DNA of 29,105 nt from a virus. This document shows positions 7,873 to 16,503 of the stretch, one piece after another (position 1 is the stretch's first letter; each line of letters opens with the position of its first letter). The stretch lies in the IMG/VR virus record IMGVR_UViG_3300028027_000176, positions 1 to 29,105 of that record; one strand, given 5' to 3'. Under the pieces are notes generated by a model. The model was not told the origin of the DNA. It saw nothing but the letters and a program-made list of their open reading frames with translations, and searched no databases. Both the position numbers and the translations under genes were made by a program.

Positions 7873-9407
7873 AGGAATTAAAGGCTTCCTCTATTGCTGC
7901 ACCGGGTTTCTTTGGATTAAACAGTCAAGACTCTGGTGTTACTCTTGCTTCAGGATTTGCCCTTCGTGCTGAGAATTGTGTTATTGATAAATATGGTCGT
8001 ATTGGTGCTCGCAAAGGCTGGACTAAAGCTAGTGCTGTAAATAGCACGGTAGGAACTAATAACATTAACGCTATTGGAGAAGTGGTTGACAATGGTGGTG
8101 GAACTACGATTGTTTTTGCTGCAAACAATAAGCTCTTTAAACTAGTAGGCACGACAGTAACAGAACTTACTTATGGTGGCGGCGGAACAGCTCCTACCAT
8201 CACAGCATCAAACTGGACTATGTCTGTACTTAACGGTGCATTGTTCTTGTTTCAGTCCAATCATACTCCTCTTTACTTTGATCCATCAGTCAGCTCTACT
8301 ACTTACAAGCGGATCTCAGAAAATGCGTTTTATACAGGCACAGTAGCTAGTGCAGACATTAGTATCTCAGCTTATGGTCGTATCTGGGTAGCTAACACAA
8401 CCACAGACAAGCACACTTTACAGTGGTCTGACATTAAGAGTGGTTACAGATATACAGGTGGTACTTCAGGAACTTTAGACTTACATAATGTATGGACTAA
8501 CGGCTCTGATGAGATTACAGGTTTAGCTGCTTTTAACGGTAACTTAGTTATCTTTGGTCGTAGACAGATCCTAGTGTATGGTGGTGCTATTGATCCTACG
8601 ACAATGTCTTTAACAGAAGGTATTAATAACATTGGCTGTTTAGCTCGTGATTCTATCCAAGCTGTTAATAACGATGTGTTCTTCTTGTCGATTACAGGTG
8701 TTCGCTCGTTAGCTCGTACAGTACAAGAAAAGAGTATGCCTTTAAACGACATTAGTAAGAATGTTCGTGATGAGTTAGCTCAAGCAGCAGCAGGTGAAGA
8801 TGCTTCATTAATTAAGTCGGTATACTCTCCTAAAGATGCGATCTATCTATTATCGTTACCTGCTAGTAACACTATCTATTGTTTTGATACTCGTGCTGCC
8901 TTAGAAGGCGGTGTAGCTCGTGTTACTACTTGGAATGGACTGCAGCCTAAGTCGTTCTTCTTTACTAAAGACCGTAGACTGTTAATAGGTAAAGCAGGGT
9001 ATGTCGGAGAATACTCTGGACATTTAGATGATACGGCTACATATCGTATGATCTATTATACAAACTACTTTGATTTAGGTGCTCCTACTAATCTGAAGTT
9101 CTTAAAGAAAGTATCTTTAACAGCGATTGGTGGTTCAGGACAGAATCTCTCAGTTAAGTGGGCTTTTGATTACTCTGAATTGTATCGCTCAGGAACACTC
9201 TTATTACCAGTACAGGCATCTAGCTTTTATAACATTGATAAATACAATGAAGGCAAGTACAGTGATGGTATCGACTTAGTAAATACAAGAATACACACTA
9301 GCGGTGCTGGTAAAGTAATTCAGATTGGTTTTGAAGCAGATATTAATGGAAACCCACTCTCAATCCAAAAGATTGATATATTTGTGGCAACAGGTAAACT
9401 AGGTTAA
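7869..9407 (+). CDS. Tail nozzle / stabilisation-like protein
   Basis: I place the start at the ATG overlapping the adaptor stop, giving 512 aa. An in-frame GTG at 7857 is less likely. The N-terminus has PGFFGLNSQDSGVTLASGFA and NCVIDKYGRIGARKGW (residues 12-51), the opening of podovirus proteins that sit below the adaptor. The rest is beta-rich with repeated blades of the type ISAYGRIWVANTTTDKHTLQWSD and FNGNLVIFGRRQILVYG, suggesting a propeller-like core. This fits tail tubular protein B or P22 gp10-type roles, keeping DNA in and opening on infection. The gene order adaptor-nozzle supports it. The exact fold is inferred. Confidence 0.72.
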   Translation: MKELKASSIAAPGFFGLNSQDSGVTLASGFALRAENCVIDKYGRIGARKGWTKASAVNSTVGTNNINAIGEVVDNGGGTTIVFAANNKLFKLVGTTVTELTYGGGGTAPTITASNWTMSVLNGALFLFQSNHTPLYFDPSVSSTTYKRISENAFYTGTVASADISISAYGRIWVANTTTDKHTLQWSDIKSGYRYTGGTSGTLDLHNVWTNGSDEITGLAAFNGNLVIFGRRQILVYGGAIDPTTMSLTEGINNIGCLARDSIQAVNNDVFFLSITGVRSLARTVQEKSMPLNDISKNVRDELAQAAAGEDASLIKSVYSPKDAIYLLSLPASNTIYCFDTRAALEGGVARVTTWNGLQPKSFFFTKDRRLLIGKAGYVGEYSGHLDDTATYRMIYYTNYFDLGAPTNLKFLKKVSLTAIGGSGQNLSVKWAFDYSELYRSGTLLLPVQASSFYNIDKYNEGKYSDGIDLVNTRIHTSGAGKVIQIGFEADINGNPLSIQKIDIFVATGKLG

Positions 9408-9421
9408 ACAAGGAATAAATC

Positions 9422-10618
9422 GTGGCTAATTATGTAAAAGCAACTAACTTTGCAGTTAAAGATTCTTTAGGTACAAGTGATCCAGCAAAGATCATCAAAG
9501 GCACTGAGATTGACAATGAATATAATGCTGTTGCTAGTGCTGTGTCTAGTAAAGCAGATTCTAACAGTCCTACATTAACAGGTACTCCTTTAGCTCCTAC
9601 AGCAGCTCCGGGTACAAACACAACACAGATAGCCACTACAGCGTTCGTTACTGCAGCGGCTGGTAACGCTACTAATATTGCTGGTGGTGCTGCTAATCGT
9701 GTTGTCTATCAAACAGCAACCGATACGACAGGCTTTGCTGTTGCCCCTACTGTAGCAGGTACTTACTTAGGCTGGACAGGTTCTGCCTTTGCTTGGTCTA
9801 CTGTGTCTGCATCTACATCTGCAGCATTGACAATGAACAACAGTGGTTCAGGAGATGCTTCTGGTGCTACATTTAACGGCAGTATTGCTAAGACTATTTC
9901 CTATAATACTATCGGTGCTCCTTCTGTAACAGGTACAGGTGCTTCAGGTACTTGGGGTATCAATGTCACTGGTTCTTCTGGTAGCACTTCTTTTGCTACA
10001 AACGCAGGTGGATTAACAGGTAGTCCATCAATTACTGTTGGAACTATAGCTTCAACAGGTATAACTACAACAGGAACTGTAGTGGTTGGCACTTCAGGAT
10101 CGGGCGCTTACTCAGCTTTTGCTGGCTCGTCAGTACAGTTAGCAAACACTACCACTTCAATGTCTAATAACGGAACTACGTTTACGTGGGCGCAAACTGG
10201 AACCAATATTTTAGCTGTGTCTGCTGCTCAGTTAGTACCTCTTCCTGATAATACTTTAACACTAGGGTCTGCTGGACTACGCTGGACTACTGTATACGCT
10301 ACCACAGGAACTATTAATACTTCTGACCAAAACGATAAGCAACAGATTGCAGACTTAACAACAGCAGAGAAAGCAGTTGGTCAAGCTCTTAAAGGAATGA
10401 TGAAGACCTTTAAGTTTAATGACGCTGTCACAGCTAAAGGATCTGCTGCTCGTGTTCACTTTGGTACTATTGCTCAAGACGTTAAAGCTGCCTTTGAAGC
10501 ACAAGGGTTAGATGCTAATAAATACGGTGTGTTCTGTTCAGATACTTTACCTAACGGAGATGTTCGTTTAGGTGTTCGCTACGAAGAACTGTTTGCTTTG
10601 ATTATTGGTTCTCTATAA
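9422..10618 (+). CDS. Tail fibre with C-terminal S74 intramolecular chaperone
   Basis: This 398-aa protein begins at GTG 9 bases after AAGGAA. Residues 1-70 carry a fibre attachment-like region with the block LTGTPLAPTAAPGTNTTQIA; the middle is Gly/Thr/Ser-rich beta repeats. The last about 98 residues match the peptidase S74 (endosialidase-type) chaperone: SDQNDKQQI with candidate Ser301/Lys306 dyad, then AARVHFGTIAQDVKAAFEAQG and YEELFALII. In this family the chaperone trimerises the fibre and then cuts itself off just before the Ser, so mature fibre would end near residue 300. It is the third adhesin-like gene in the window. Confidence 0.85.
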   Translation: MANYVKATNFAVKDSLGTSDPAKIIKGTEIDNEYNAVASAVSSKADSNSPTLTGTPLAPTAAPGTNTTQIATTAFVTAAAGNATNIAGGAANRVVYQTATDTTGFAVAPTVAGTYLGWTGSAFAWSTVSASTSAALTMNNSGSGDASGATFNGSIAKTISYNTIGAPSVTGTGASGTWGINVTGSSGSTSFATNAGGLTGSPSITVGTIASTGITTTGTVVVGTSGSGAYSAFAGSSVQLANTTTSMSNNGTTFTWAQTGTNILAVSAAQLVPLPDNTLTLGSAGLRWTTVYATTGTINTSDQNDKQQIADLTTAEKAVGQALKGMMKTFKFNDAVTAKGSAARVHFGTIAQDVKAAFEAQGLDANKYGVFCSDTLPNGDVRLGVRYEELFALIIGSL

Positions 10619-10623
10619 TAGTC

Positions 10624-11091
10624 ATGGGGAATATAACTATTCGACCAGCAGTTGAAGGTGATTTAACGGCTTATAACGAGTTGTTAAAAGACTTTCACAA
10701 AGCATCTCCTATGGACGGTGTTGTCGAGTTTAGTCCGGCAGGGTGTTTACAGTTTTTAAACACTTCTGTTACAAATGAAAGTGTGTTACTGCTTGTAGCT
10801 GAGATAGATAATGAAATTGTCGGTGTTACTGCCGCTGTTTTATATCCTATGTATTTTAATCCTAATGCACTTGTGGCACAGGAGTTGTGGTGGTGGTTAA
10901 CACCAACTGCAAGAGGAAGCGGTGCTGGTAATCTAATGTTTAAAGAACTAGAACAGTGGTCTAAAAATAAAGGAGCTTCAGTGCTGTTTATGATTGCACT
11001 AGAGGATGAAAGAGCAAACGCAATGGAAAAAGTATACGCAAGAGCAGGTTTTAAACCTATGGAACGAACATTTAGCAAGGAGTTAAGATAA
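10624..11091 (+). CDS. GNAT-family N-acetyltransferase
   Basis: This 155-aa protein has the order of a GNAT domain: ITIRPAVEGDLTAYNEL (beta1-alpha1), LLLVAEIDNEIVGVTAA (beta2-3), QELWWWLTPTARGSGAG with the acetyl-CoA pyrophosphate loop R97-G-S-G-A-G102, the following helix LMFKELEQWSKNKGAS, and ARAGFKPMERTFSKEL at the end. Family members move an acetyl group from acetyl-CoA to an amine; the substrate here is unknown. It begins 5 bases after the fibre stop and its TAA overlaps the next start (TAATG). Lying between a fibre and an internal virion protein gene, it might modify a virion or host protein. That is inference. Confidence 0.85.
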   Translation: MGNITIRPAVEGDLTAYNELLKDFHKASPMDGVVEFSPAGCLQFLNTSVTNESVLLLVAEIDNEIVGVTAAVLYPMYFNPNALVAQELWWWLTPTARGSGAGNLMFKELEQWSKNKGASVLFMIALEDERANAMEKVYARAGFKPMERTFSKELR

Positions 11092-12464
11092 TGGCTATTA
11101 GTACAGGCGCAGCTATTCTAGGAGGGGCTGCACTCGGTTTAGGAGGCAGTTATTTATCAGGACAGGCAAATAAATCAGCCGCAAGCACATCAGCAGACGC
11201 ACAAAGATACGCTGCCGACCAAGCTGCACAAGCTGCGACCTTTAGACCTGTAGGAGTTACTACTGGGTTTGGTCAGTCTAACTTTACAATGGATGGTAAT
11301 ACGCTTACAGGTGCTGGATATACGCTAAATCCGCAACTACAAGCAATCAGAGACAGGCTTATAACCCAAGCTGGAGCACAGACTCCAGAGCAGATGGCTG
11401 CAGCTACTCAAGGACTCTTTGGTACAGCAGGAGGAATGTTTAATCTTGCTGGTCAGTTAATGCCTACTAGCGCACAAAGAAACATCTCTCCAGAAGCTCA
11501 GGCACTGGCACAGCGTTATAGCGGTGTGTCTTCTTCGTTAATGCCGTCTACATTCCAGACAGGGGCTTCTCCTGCTGCTCAAGCCTATGCTGAGAATCTT
11601 CGTCAAACAGCATTGCAGTTAGCTCCTAAGACCTTTGATACTCGTCAAGCTGCTCAGACATACATGACAGAGCAAGAAGCTGTCCTAGAAGCTGGTCGTA
11701 ATCAACAACTAGCAGCTATTCGTAACCAGTTAGCACAATCTGGTCGTGGTGGTTTAGCTGTAGGTGGTGACGGTAATATGCAAGCCGCTAATCCAGAACT
11801 TGCTGCTTACTACAACTCTTTAGCACAACAGCGTCTAGGTTTAGCTGCTCAGTCTACTGATGTAGCTCGTCAGCGTCTATTCCAAGACGTAGAAGCAAGT
11901 ACTGGTCTACAAGGTCAAGCTCTTACTTCCGAACAACAAGCAGAAGCTATTGCTCGTCAGAATATGTTACAGAATACAGCTCTCAGCCTTGGATACGGTA
12001 CTGAAGGCTATCAAACTCAAGTGGCTGGAGAAGACCTTGCACGGCAAAGATTTGCACAAGACTTAGGACTTTCTCAAGGATTGTATCAAAGTGGAACTGG
12101 TCTGCTAAGTCAAATACCACAACTACAGTCAGGTGCGTATGGTCCGTTACAAACACAGCTTGGTCTAGCTTCGTCTGTCGAAAGTCTTGGTCAGGGCGCA
12201 CTCGATATTAGCTCTGCTTTAGCTGGTCGACAGTCTAGCGCAGGTGCTAATGTTGGTCAATCATTGTTGACTGGTGGCAGAGGCGCTGCTCTAACTCAAC
12301 AACAAGCAAATCAGTATAGCCCGTTTGGTGCTACTTTGATGGGTTTAGGTCAGCAAGTCGGATCTTCAGGTGGTGGTTCTACTCAACTAGGAAGCTGGTT
12401 TAATAACTACATTACTCGACAAAGCAATCAAGCAAACCCTGAGTTTGTTGGTCCGTTATATTAA
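11091..12464 (+). CDS. Putative internal virion / DNA ejection protein 1
   Basis: This 457-aa protein has an N-terminal Gly/Ala/Leu-rich segment (AAILGGAALGLGGSYLSG, residues 7-24) able to insert in a membrane, followed by a long Ala/Gln/Ser-rich helical body with repeated Q-rich helices (for example QAEAIARQNMLQNTALSLGYG) and a Ser/Gly-rich C-terminus. A short hydrophobic N-terminus with an Ala/Gln helical body is usual for podovirus internal core or P22 gp7/gp16/gp20-like ejection proteins. These are encoded after the tail genes, as here. It overlaps the GNAT stop by one base. No sequence-specific family was recognised. Confidence 0.6.
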   Translation: MAISTGAAILGGAALGLGGSYLSGQANKSAASTSADAQRYAADQAAQAATFRPVGVTTGFGQSNFTMDGNTLTGAGYTLNPQLQAIRDRLITQAGAQTPEQMAAATQGLFGTAGGMFNLAGQLMPTSAQRNISPEAQALAQRYSGVSSSLMPSTFQTGASPAAQAYAENLRQTALQLAPKTFDTRQAAQTYMTEQEAVLEAGRNQQLAAIRNQLAQSGRGGLAVGGDGNMQAANPELAAYYNSLAQQRLGLAAQSTDVARQRLFQDVEASTGLQGQALTSEQQAEAIARQNMLQNTALSLGYGTEGYQTQVAGEDLARQRFAQDLGLSQGLYQSGTGLLSQIPQLQSGAYGPLQTQLGLASSVESLGQGALDISSALAGRQSSAGANVGQSLLTGGRGAALTQQQANQYSPFGATLMGLGQQVGSSGGGSTQLGSWFNNYITRQSNQANPEFVGPLY

Positions 12465-12476
12465 TAAGGAATAATC

Positions 12477-13676
12477 ATGGCAGAGAATATTGTAGGCGGT
12501 TTATTCGGTGTTGATCCAGCACAGTTGATGAGACAAAGACAGGCAACAGACACAAACAATGCGTTTAAGTTTGCTAACTTGTCGGCAGGAGAGCAATCGC
12601 AGTACGGTGCTTTCATGGGTGGTCAACAGTTAGGTCGTGCAGCCAGTAATTTAATGGGCGGTGGAGACCCTGAATTACAAAAAGTATCTCAGATTCAGCA
12701 AATAGCAGGTCAATTTGATTTAACAACCGCTGCAGGGATGCGTGATTTTGCTCGTTCTTTGCAGCCTATCGCTCCTAACGAAGCAATAATGGCTGGAAAA
12801 CGTGCTGATGAGATGGAAACATCTAGTCTTGGTCGTCAGAAGACTACAGCCGATATTCAAAAAGCAGAAGGGGTTGCCGCTAAAGCGGAGTTATCAGCAG
12901 CTCAAGAAGAAAAACTAAGAGCAGAATTGTCGGCGCTTGGTCCAAACGCAACAGAACAACAGATTATTAGTGTTGTGACTAGGTACGGATCACCTGATAA
13001 GATTTTACAAGTATTAACACAATCCCAAGATCGACGAGCTAAAATTACTGCCGCTGCTGTTAGTAAAGCGGAAAAAGTTGCTGACAAAGACCTACCAGCT
13101 GGCACAGTAAAAGAAATAGCTACAGCTGAAAGAATAAACAATACTTTAAATCGTACAAACACTACTCTTGATAAATATATTTCAGAAGTTGATGAGAACA
13201 AGATTGAGTTTAATTTAGGTAAAAACATCGCTGGGTGGGTTCAACGTGGCACTGGAAAACAAGATGAAAACACTTTAAAACAAGTAAGCCTTAAAAAGTT
13301 TTTAGAGAATGAGCGAAACAATATCTTGTTAGCAGCAAAAGGAACACAGACAGAAGGTGACGCAAATCGTGCAATGAGTCAAATATTTGATAGAACGGAT
13401 TGGACCAGCAACGTCGCTGTTTCACAGGCGTTAAGTGATTTAAAAGAATATAAGAACTCGCAGATTGATTCTAACAATGTGTTTGTGTCGTCACTTAGAG
13501 GTGGTGGATTACCAGTAGCTCCAGCCGCCGCAGCGCCAAGAACACCGCCAACTACTCCGACAACTACTCCACAAGGTCGAGATTATTCTGCTGATTATCA
13601 GAAGTATAAAGCTAGGCATAAAGATAAGGCTGTTTCTTATGAGGTTTACGTTGCAACTAGAACAGGTACAAAATAA
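12477..13676 (+). CDS. Putative internal virion / DNA ejection protein 2
   Basis: This 399-aa protein opens with AENIVGGLFGVDPAQL and a Gln/Ala-rich segment, then long charged helices (about 110-340), and ends with an Ala/Pro/Thr-rich linker (PAAAAPRTPPTTPTTTP) and a short basic domain (YSADYQKYKARHKDKAVSYE). Composition and length fit the second of three core proteins in short-tailed phages. AAGGAATAATC precedes the ATG, and its last base overlaps the next start (TAATG). No lytic transglycosylase motif was found in it. Confidence 0.6.
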   Translation: MAENIVGGLFGVDPAQLMRQRQATDTNNAFKFANLSAGEQSQYGAFMGGQQLGRAASNLMGGGDPELQKVSQIQQIAGQFDLTTAAGMRDFARSLQPIAPNEAIMAGKRADEMETSSLGRQKTTADIQKAEGVAAKAELSAAQEEKLRAELSALGPNATEQQIISVVTRYGSPDKILQVLTQSQDRRAKITAAAVSKAEKVADKDLPAGTVKEIATAERINNTLNRTNTTLDKYISEVDENKIEFNLGKNIAGWVQRGTGKQDENTLKQVSLKKFLENERNNILLAAKGTQTEGDANRAMSQIFDRTDWTSNVAVSQALSDLKEYKNSQIDSNNVFVSSLRGGGLPVAPAAAAPRTPPTTPTTTPQGRDYSADYQKYKARHKDKAVSYEVYVATRTGTK

Positions 13677-15844
13677 TGGCACGTTACAAAACATCTGAAG
13701 AAGCAGTTTTAGCACTGTCGAAAGAGCTTACTGCAAAACAGGCTCGCCTAGCACAGTTAGAGCAAACAACAGACGCAGCCTTAAAGAAACAAGCCGAGAC
13801 AGTAAGAAATGAGATTAAAGTTTTAGAGCGTAAAATCTCTATTGAAGCTATGTCTATGGATGGTTTATTTGGAAAAGCTAAAGTAGCAGGAATTGGTTTT
13901 TTAGTTGGTGTTCCAAAAGGTGTAACCAGTTTAATTGATTTAGCTGCACAAGGCGGCGCTGCGTTAGACAAACTGTTGCCGGACTTACCCGGTAAGTTAA
14001 CACCAAGACCAGACTATCTATTGACTCCTAAGATACTTCCGGGTGTTGAGGCTAGTTCTTCAGAATCAGCACCTGCTTTTGGTTTAGGAGAAGGCGCAGG
14101 TATGTCTGCCATTGGTGGACCAAAACAAATGCTTTTAGGAGGTACTACAAGAGCTGCTGACGAAACATTATTTGAAGGCACTCCTGTTATTCAATTAACA
14201 ACTGCAGCCTACATGGTATCTAAAGCAGTAGCAAGTGGTGTTAAGAATTGGCAAGAGAATCGTGGTGTCCGTAAGATGTTAGATCAATTAGGACCAGACG
14301 GTGAGAATAAACTACGAAAATTCATGATTCGTGGTCAAGACAGTACCGACCCGTTAATTGCTGGTGTTGTCAATCGTCTACGTCAAAATCCGTCGTATGC
14401 TGACTTGTTTAATGTTCTTGAAAAACAAGCTACAAAAGAAGCAACCAAAGGAGCACGAGCTGCAGTTAAACCCGGCTACCCTGTAGAAGAAACAGGTAAA
14501 GGTATTTATCAAGCTGTCGAAGGTCGTCTTGCTCAGTTAAAAGAAAATATTAAGGTACTTCCTAGCGGTAAATTTGAAGCGGCTAAGAAGATGGGCGGCA
14601 ATAACGATATTCTGTTTACAGATAACACAGTTAAACAAATTGACAGTCTAATTGATTCTTTTTCAAAAGGAAAAACAGACGACAGCGCAGCAGCTTTAAA
14701 GTTTTTAAATAGATTTAAAACAGACTTAGCCGGGAAGAAAATATCCGTTGAACAAATGCAAGCGTCGTTAAGCGAGTTCGGAGCACAAGCTAAAAAAGGT
14801 GAGGCGTTAATTACAGACTTGTCATTAGGCTCTCAAGAAAAGATTGCTACTTCTATTTTTGGTGGTCTTAAAGATGATTTAGTAGCTACTGGACAACAAT
14901 CTACTGTTCCTCGTATTCGTGAAATTTCTCGCTTATTAGACGAAGCTAGAAAAGACGTTAAAAACGGGTATGACGCATATAACAACTTTATTGCTCAAGG
15001 TCTTCCAGCAAAATTAAAAAATACTCAAATTAACGCTATTGACACTGACGAACTTTTACAAACTGTAAAAAGTCTAAGTAATAATCAGCGTGATAGAATG
15101 GCTGCTGTTCTTCAAAACACTGCCCCGGAAGATTTAAAGCGTGTTCGCCAAGTGATGTATGATGACTTTGTACAATCGGCACGGACTGTTCTTCCTGATG
15201 GTTCTACTGGTGTAGATTTAAAACTACTGTCAAATAAATTTAATACTTTGCCAGAGAATGAGCGTAAAGCAGTTGCGTTTGCGGTTGACACAAGTATTGA
15301 TGATTTCTCTAATCGTATGAAAGACGCAGAAAACTTCTTTAAATACCAACAGAAATTTGGTGGTGAAGCTGCAAGTGGTGGATTCACAGCATCAGAATTA
15401 GCTGAAATGTCTTCTGCTGGATACTTAGCTGGTGGATACGGTGCTGGAAAAACAACAGGACTTGTTGGTAGGATTTACAACAGTATCAAAGGCGGATTAA
15501 CCGATGAAAACACTTTAAATTTCTTAATGTCTCCTGAGACAAAAGGTATCCTAAGAGAAGCCGTTACAAGTCCAAACAGTGCTAAGACAGTTGAACGGAT
15601 TAGTCGTGTGCTTGGCGGTGCTGAAGTCGCTAGACCAGCGATGCTTGGTGCAAGTTACGTACAACGTGATATGGAGAGTATGCAAGCACCTGAGCCAACT
15701 CCTGTGGAATCTTGGGATATTGGTCCAGCAACGGGAGGCGCTAGTGTTACCGTTCAAGGCGCTCCTGCGGAGTTCAATAATGCCCCACCACAGCCTATTC
15801 CTGCTCCTGTATTGGAAGAATGGGACATCGGTCCTGCACGATAG
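13676..15844 (+). CDS. Putative internal virion / DNA ejection protein 3 (largest)
   Basis: This 722-aa protein begins with a coiled coil (residues 3-60, Leu/Lys/Glu heptads), then a Gly/Val-rich hydrophobic patch (AGIGFLVGVPKGVTSLIDLAA, split here by no obvious signal), a loop-rich segment and a long helical body to about residue 620. Near the end are SAGYLAGGYGAGKTTG, which resembles a P-loop but lacks the usual context, and two copies of WDIGPA close to the C-terminus. Large helical proteins of this size just before the holin are normally ejection or core proteins. It overlaps the previous gene by one base. No enzyme domain was recognised. Confidence 0.6.
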   Translation: MARYKTSEEAVLALSKELTAKQARLAQLEQTTDAALKKQAETVRNEIKVLERKISIEAMSMDGLFGKAKVAGIGFLVGVPKGVTSLIDLAAQGGAALDKLLPDLPGKLTPRPDYLLTPKILPGVEASSSESAPAFGLGEGAGMSAIGGPKQMLLGGTTRAADETLFEGTPVIQLTTAAYMVSKAVASGVKNWQENRGVRKMLDQLGPDGENKLRKFMIRGQDSTDPLIAGVVNRLRQNPSYADLFNVLEKQATKEATKGARAAVKPGYPVEETGKGIYQAVEGRLAQLKENIKVLPSGKFEAAKKMGGNNDILFTDNTVKQIDSLIDSFSKGKTDDSAAALKFLNRFKTDLAGKKISVEQMQASLSEFGAQAKKGEALITDLSLGSQEKIATSIFGGLKDDLVATGQQSTVPRIREISRLLDEARKDVKNGYDAYNNFIAQGLPAKLKNTQINAIDTDELLQTVKSLSNNQRDRMAAVLQNTAPEDLKRVRQVMYDDFVQSARTVLPDGSTGVDLKLLSNKFNTLPENERKAVAFAVDTSIDDFSNRMKDAENFFKYQQKFGGEAASGGFTASELAEMSSAGYLAGGYGAGKTTGLVGRIYNSIKGGLTDENTLNFLMSPETKGILREAVTSPNSAKTVERISRVLGGAEVARPAMLGASYVQRDMESMQAPEPTPVESWDIGPATGGASVTVQGAPAEFNNAPPQPIPAPVLEEWDIGPAR

Positions 15845-15848
15845 GTAA

Positions 15849-16052
15849 ATGAAACTATACGATAACTGGAAAGAGATTCTAACCAAGGCATGGTCTATTA
15901 GATTCATGCTTATGGCTGGAGTCTTGTCTGGTGTTGAGATTGTTTTACCGCTATTCGCTGACCAGTTTCCTCGCAGTGTGTTTGCGGCATTGTCTTTTGT
16001 ATTTGTTGGTGCTGCTTTTGTGTCTAGACTGGTGGCTCAACGCAATGTTTGA
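15849..16052 (+). CDS. Holin (two membrane segments, DUF7940-like)
   Basis: This 67-aa protein opens MKLYDNWKEILTKAWSIR, an amphipathic start, followed by two membrane segments (about 19-38, FMLMAGVLSGVEIVLPLF; and 44-63, VFAALSFVFVGAAFVSRLVA). The NWKEILTKAWSIR plus two-helix pattern belongs to a phage holin family that I recall as DUF7940. It forms the inner-membrane lesion that triggers lysis. It lies 4 bases after the last virion gene and overlaps the endolysin start by 8 bases, the classic order of a lysis cassette. Confidence 0.8.
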   Translation: MKLYDNWKEILTKAWSIRFMLMAGVLSGVEIVLPLFADQFPRSVFAALSFVFVGAAFVSRLVAQRNV

Positions 16053-16503
16053 ACGTAAACACATCGCTACTATCAGCTTATCCGCCACTGCTCTAGTGGC
16101 TTTACTTTTACACGAAGGATACAGAGAAAATGCTTATACTCCCGTGGCTGGAGATGTCCCTACGATTGGCTTTGGAACTACATCTGGAGTTAAGTTGGGA
16201 GACCGCACGAACCCAGAAAAAGCTCTCAATGTGGCGCTACGGGATGTCCAAGGCTTTGAAGGAGCAATTAAATCCTGCGTAACCGTGCCGCTACATCAAC
16301 ACGAATATGACGCTTACACTAGCCTAGCCTACAACATTGGCGGAACTGCTTTCTGTAGGTCTACTTTGGTAAGACAACTGAATACTGGTGATTATGCCGG
16401 TGCTTGTAATCAAATACTACGATGGGATCAGTTTAAGGGGAAACCCCTAGCTGGACTAACTAAACGTCGACAAGAGGAACATAAGAAATGTTTGGGCTTA
16501 TAA
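16045..16503 (+). CDS. SAR-type endolysin (phage lysozyme family)
   Basis: I choose the ATG at 16045, inside the holin gene, giving 152 aa. Residues 6-22 (HIATISLSATALVALLL) form a weakly hydrophobic, Ala/Ser/Thr-rich segment just before the catalytic region, as in signal-arrest-release endolysins exported by Sec and later freed from the membrane. The catalytic Glu is probably E24 in HEGYRENAY, with D37 and T40 in AGDVPTIGFGTT as likely partners. This spacing differs from the T4 E-8-D-5-T rule. The domain continues with YDAYTSLAYNIGG and LTKRRQEEHKKC. It hydrolyses cell-wall glycan in the periplasm. The stop overlaps the i-spanin start by 16 bases. Confidence 0.85.
   Translation: MFERKHIATISLSATALVALLLHEGYRENAYTPVAGDVPTIGFGTTSGVKLGDRTNPEKALNVALRDVQGFEGAIKSCVTVPLHQHEYDAYTSLAYNIGGTAFCRSTLVRQLNTGDYAGACNQILRWDQFKGKPLAGLTKRRQEEHKKCLGL

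Noticed and set aside
15419-15470. P-loop (GAGKTTG) in the largest internal virion protein
   Set aside because: It lacks the hydrophobic strand before it and a Walker B; the Gly-rich helix context makes chance or a membrane-active segment more likely.
15551-15907. Minus-strand 118-aa frame over the end of the largest internal protein and holin start
   Set aside because: It opposes two well supported + strand genes, and its Cys/His/Trp-rich composition is typical of antisense shadows.
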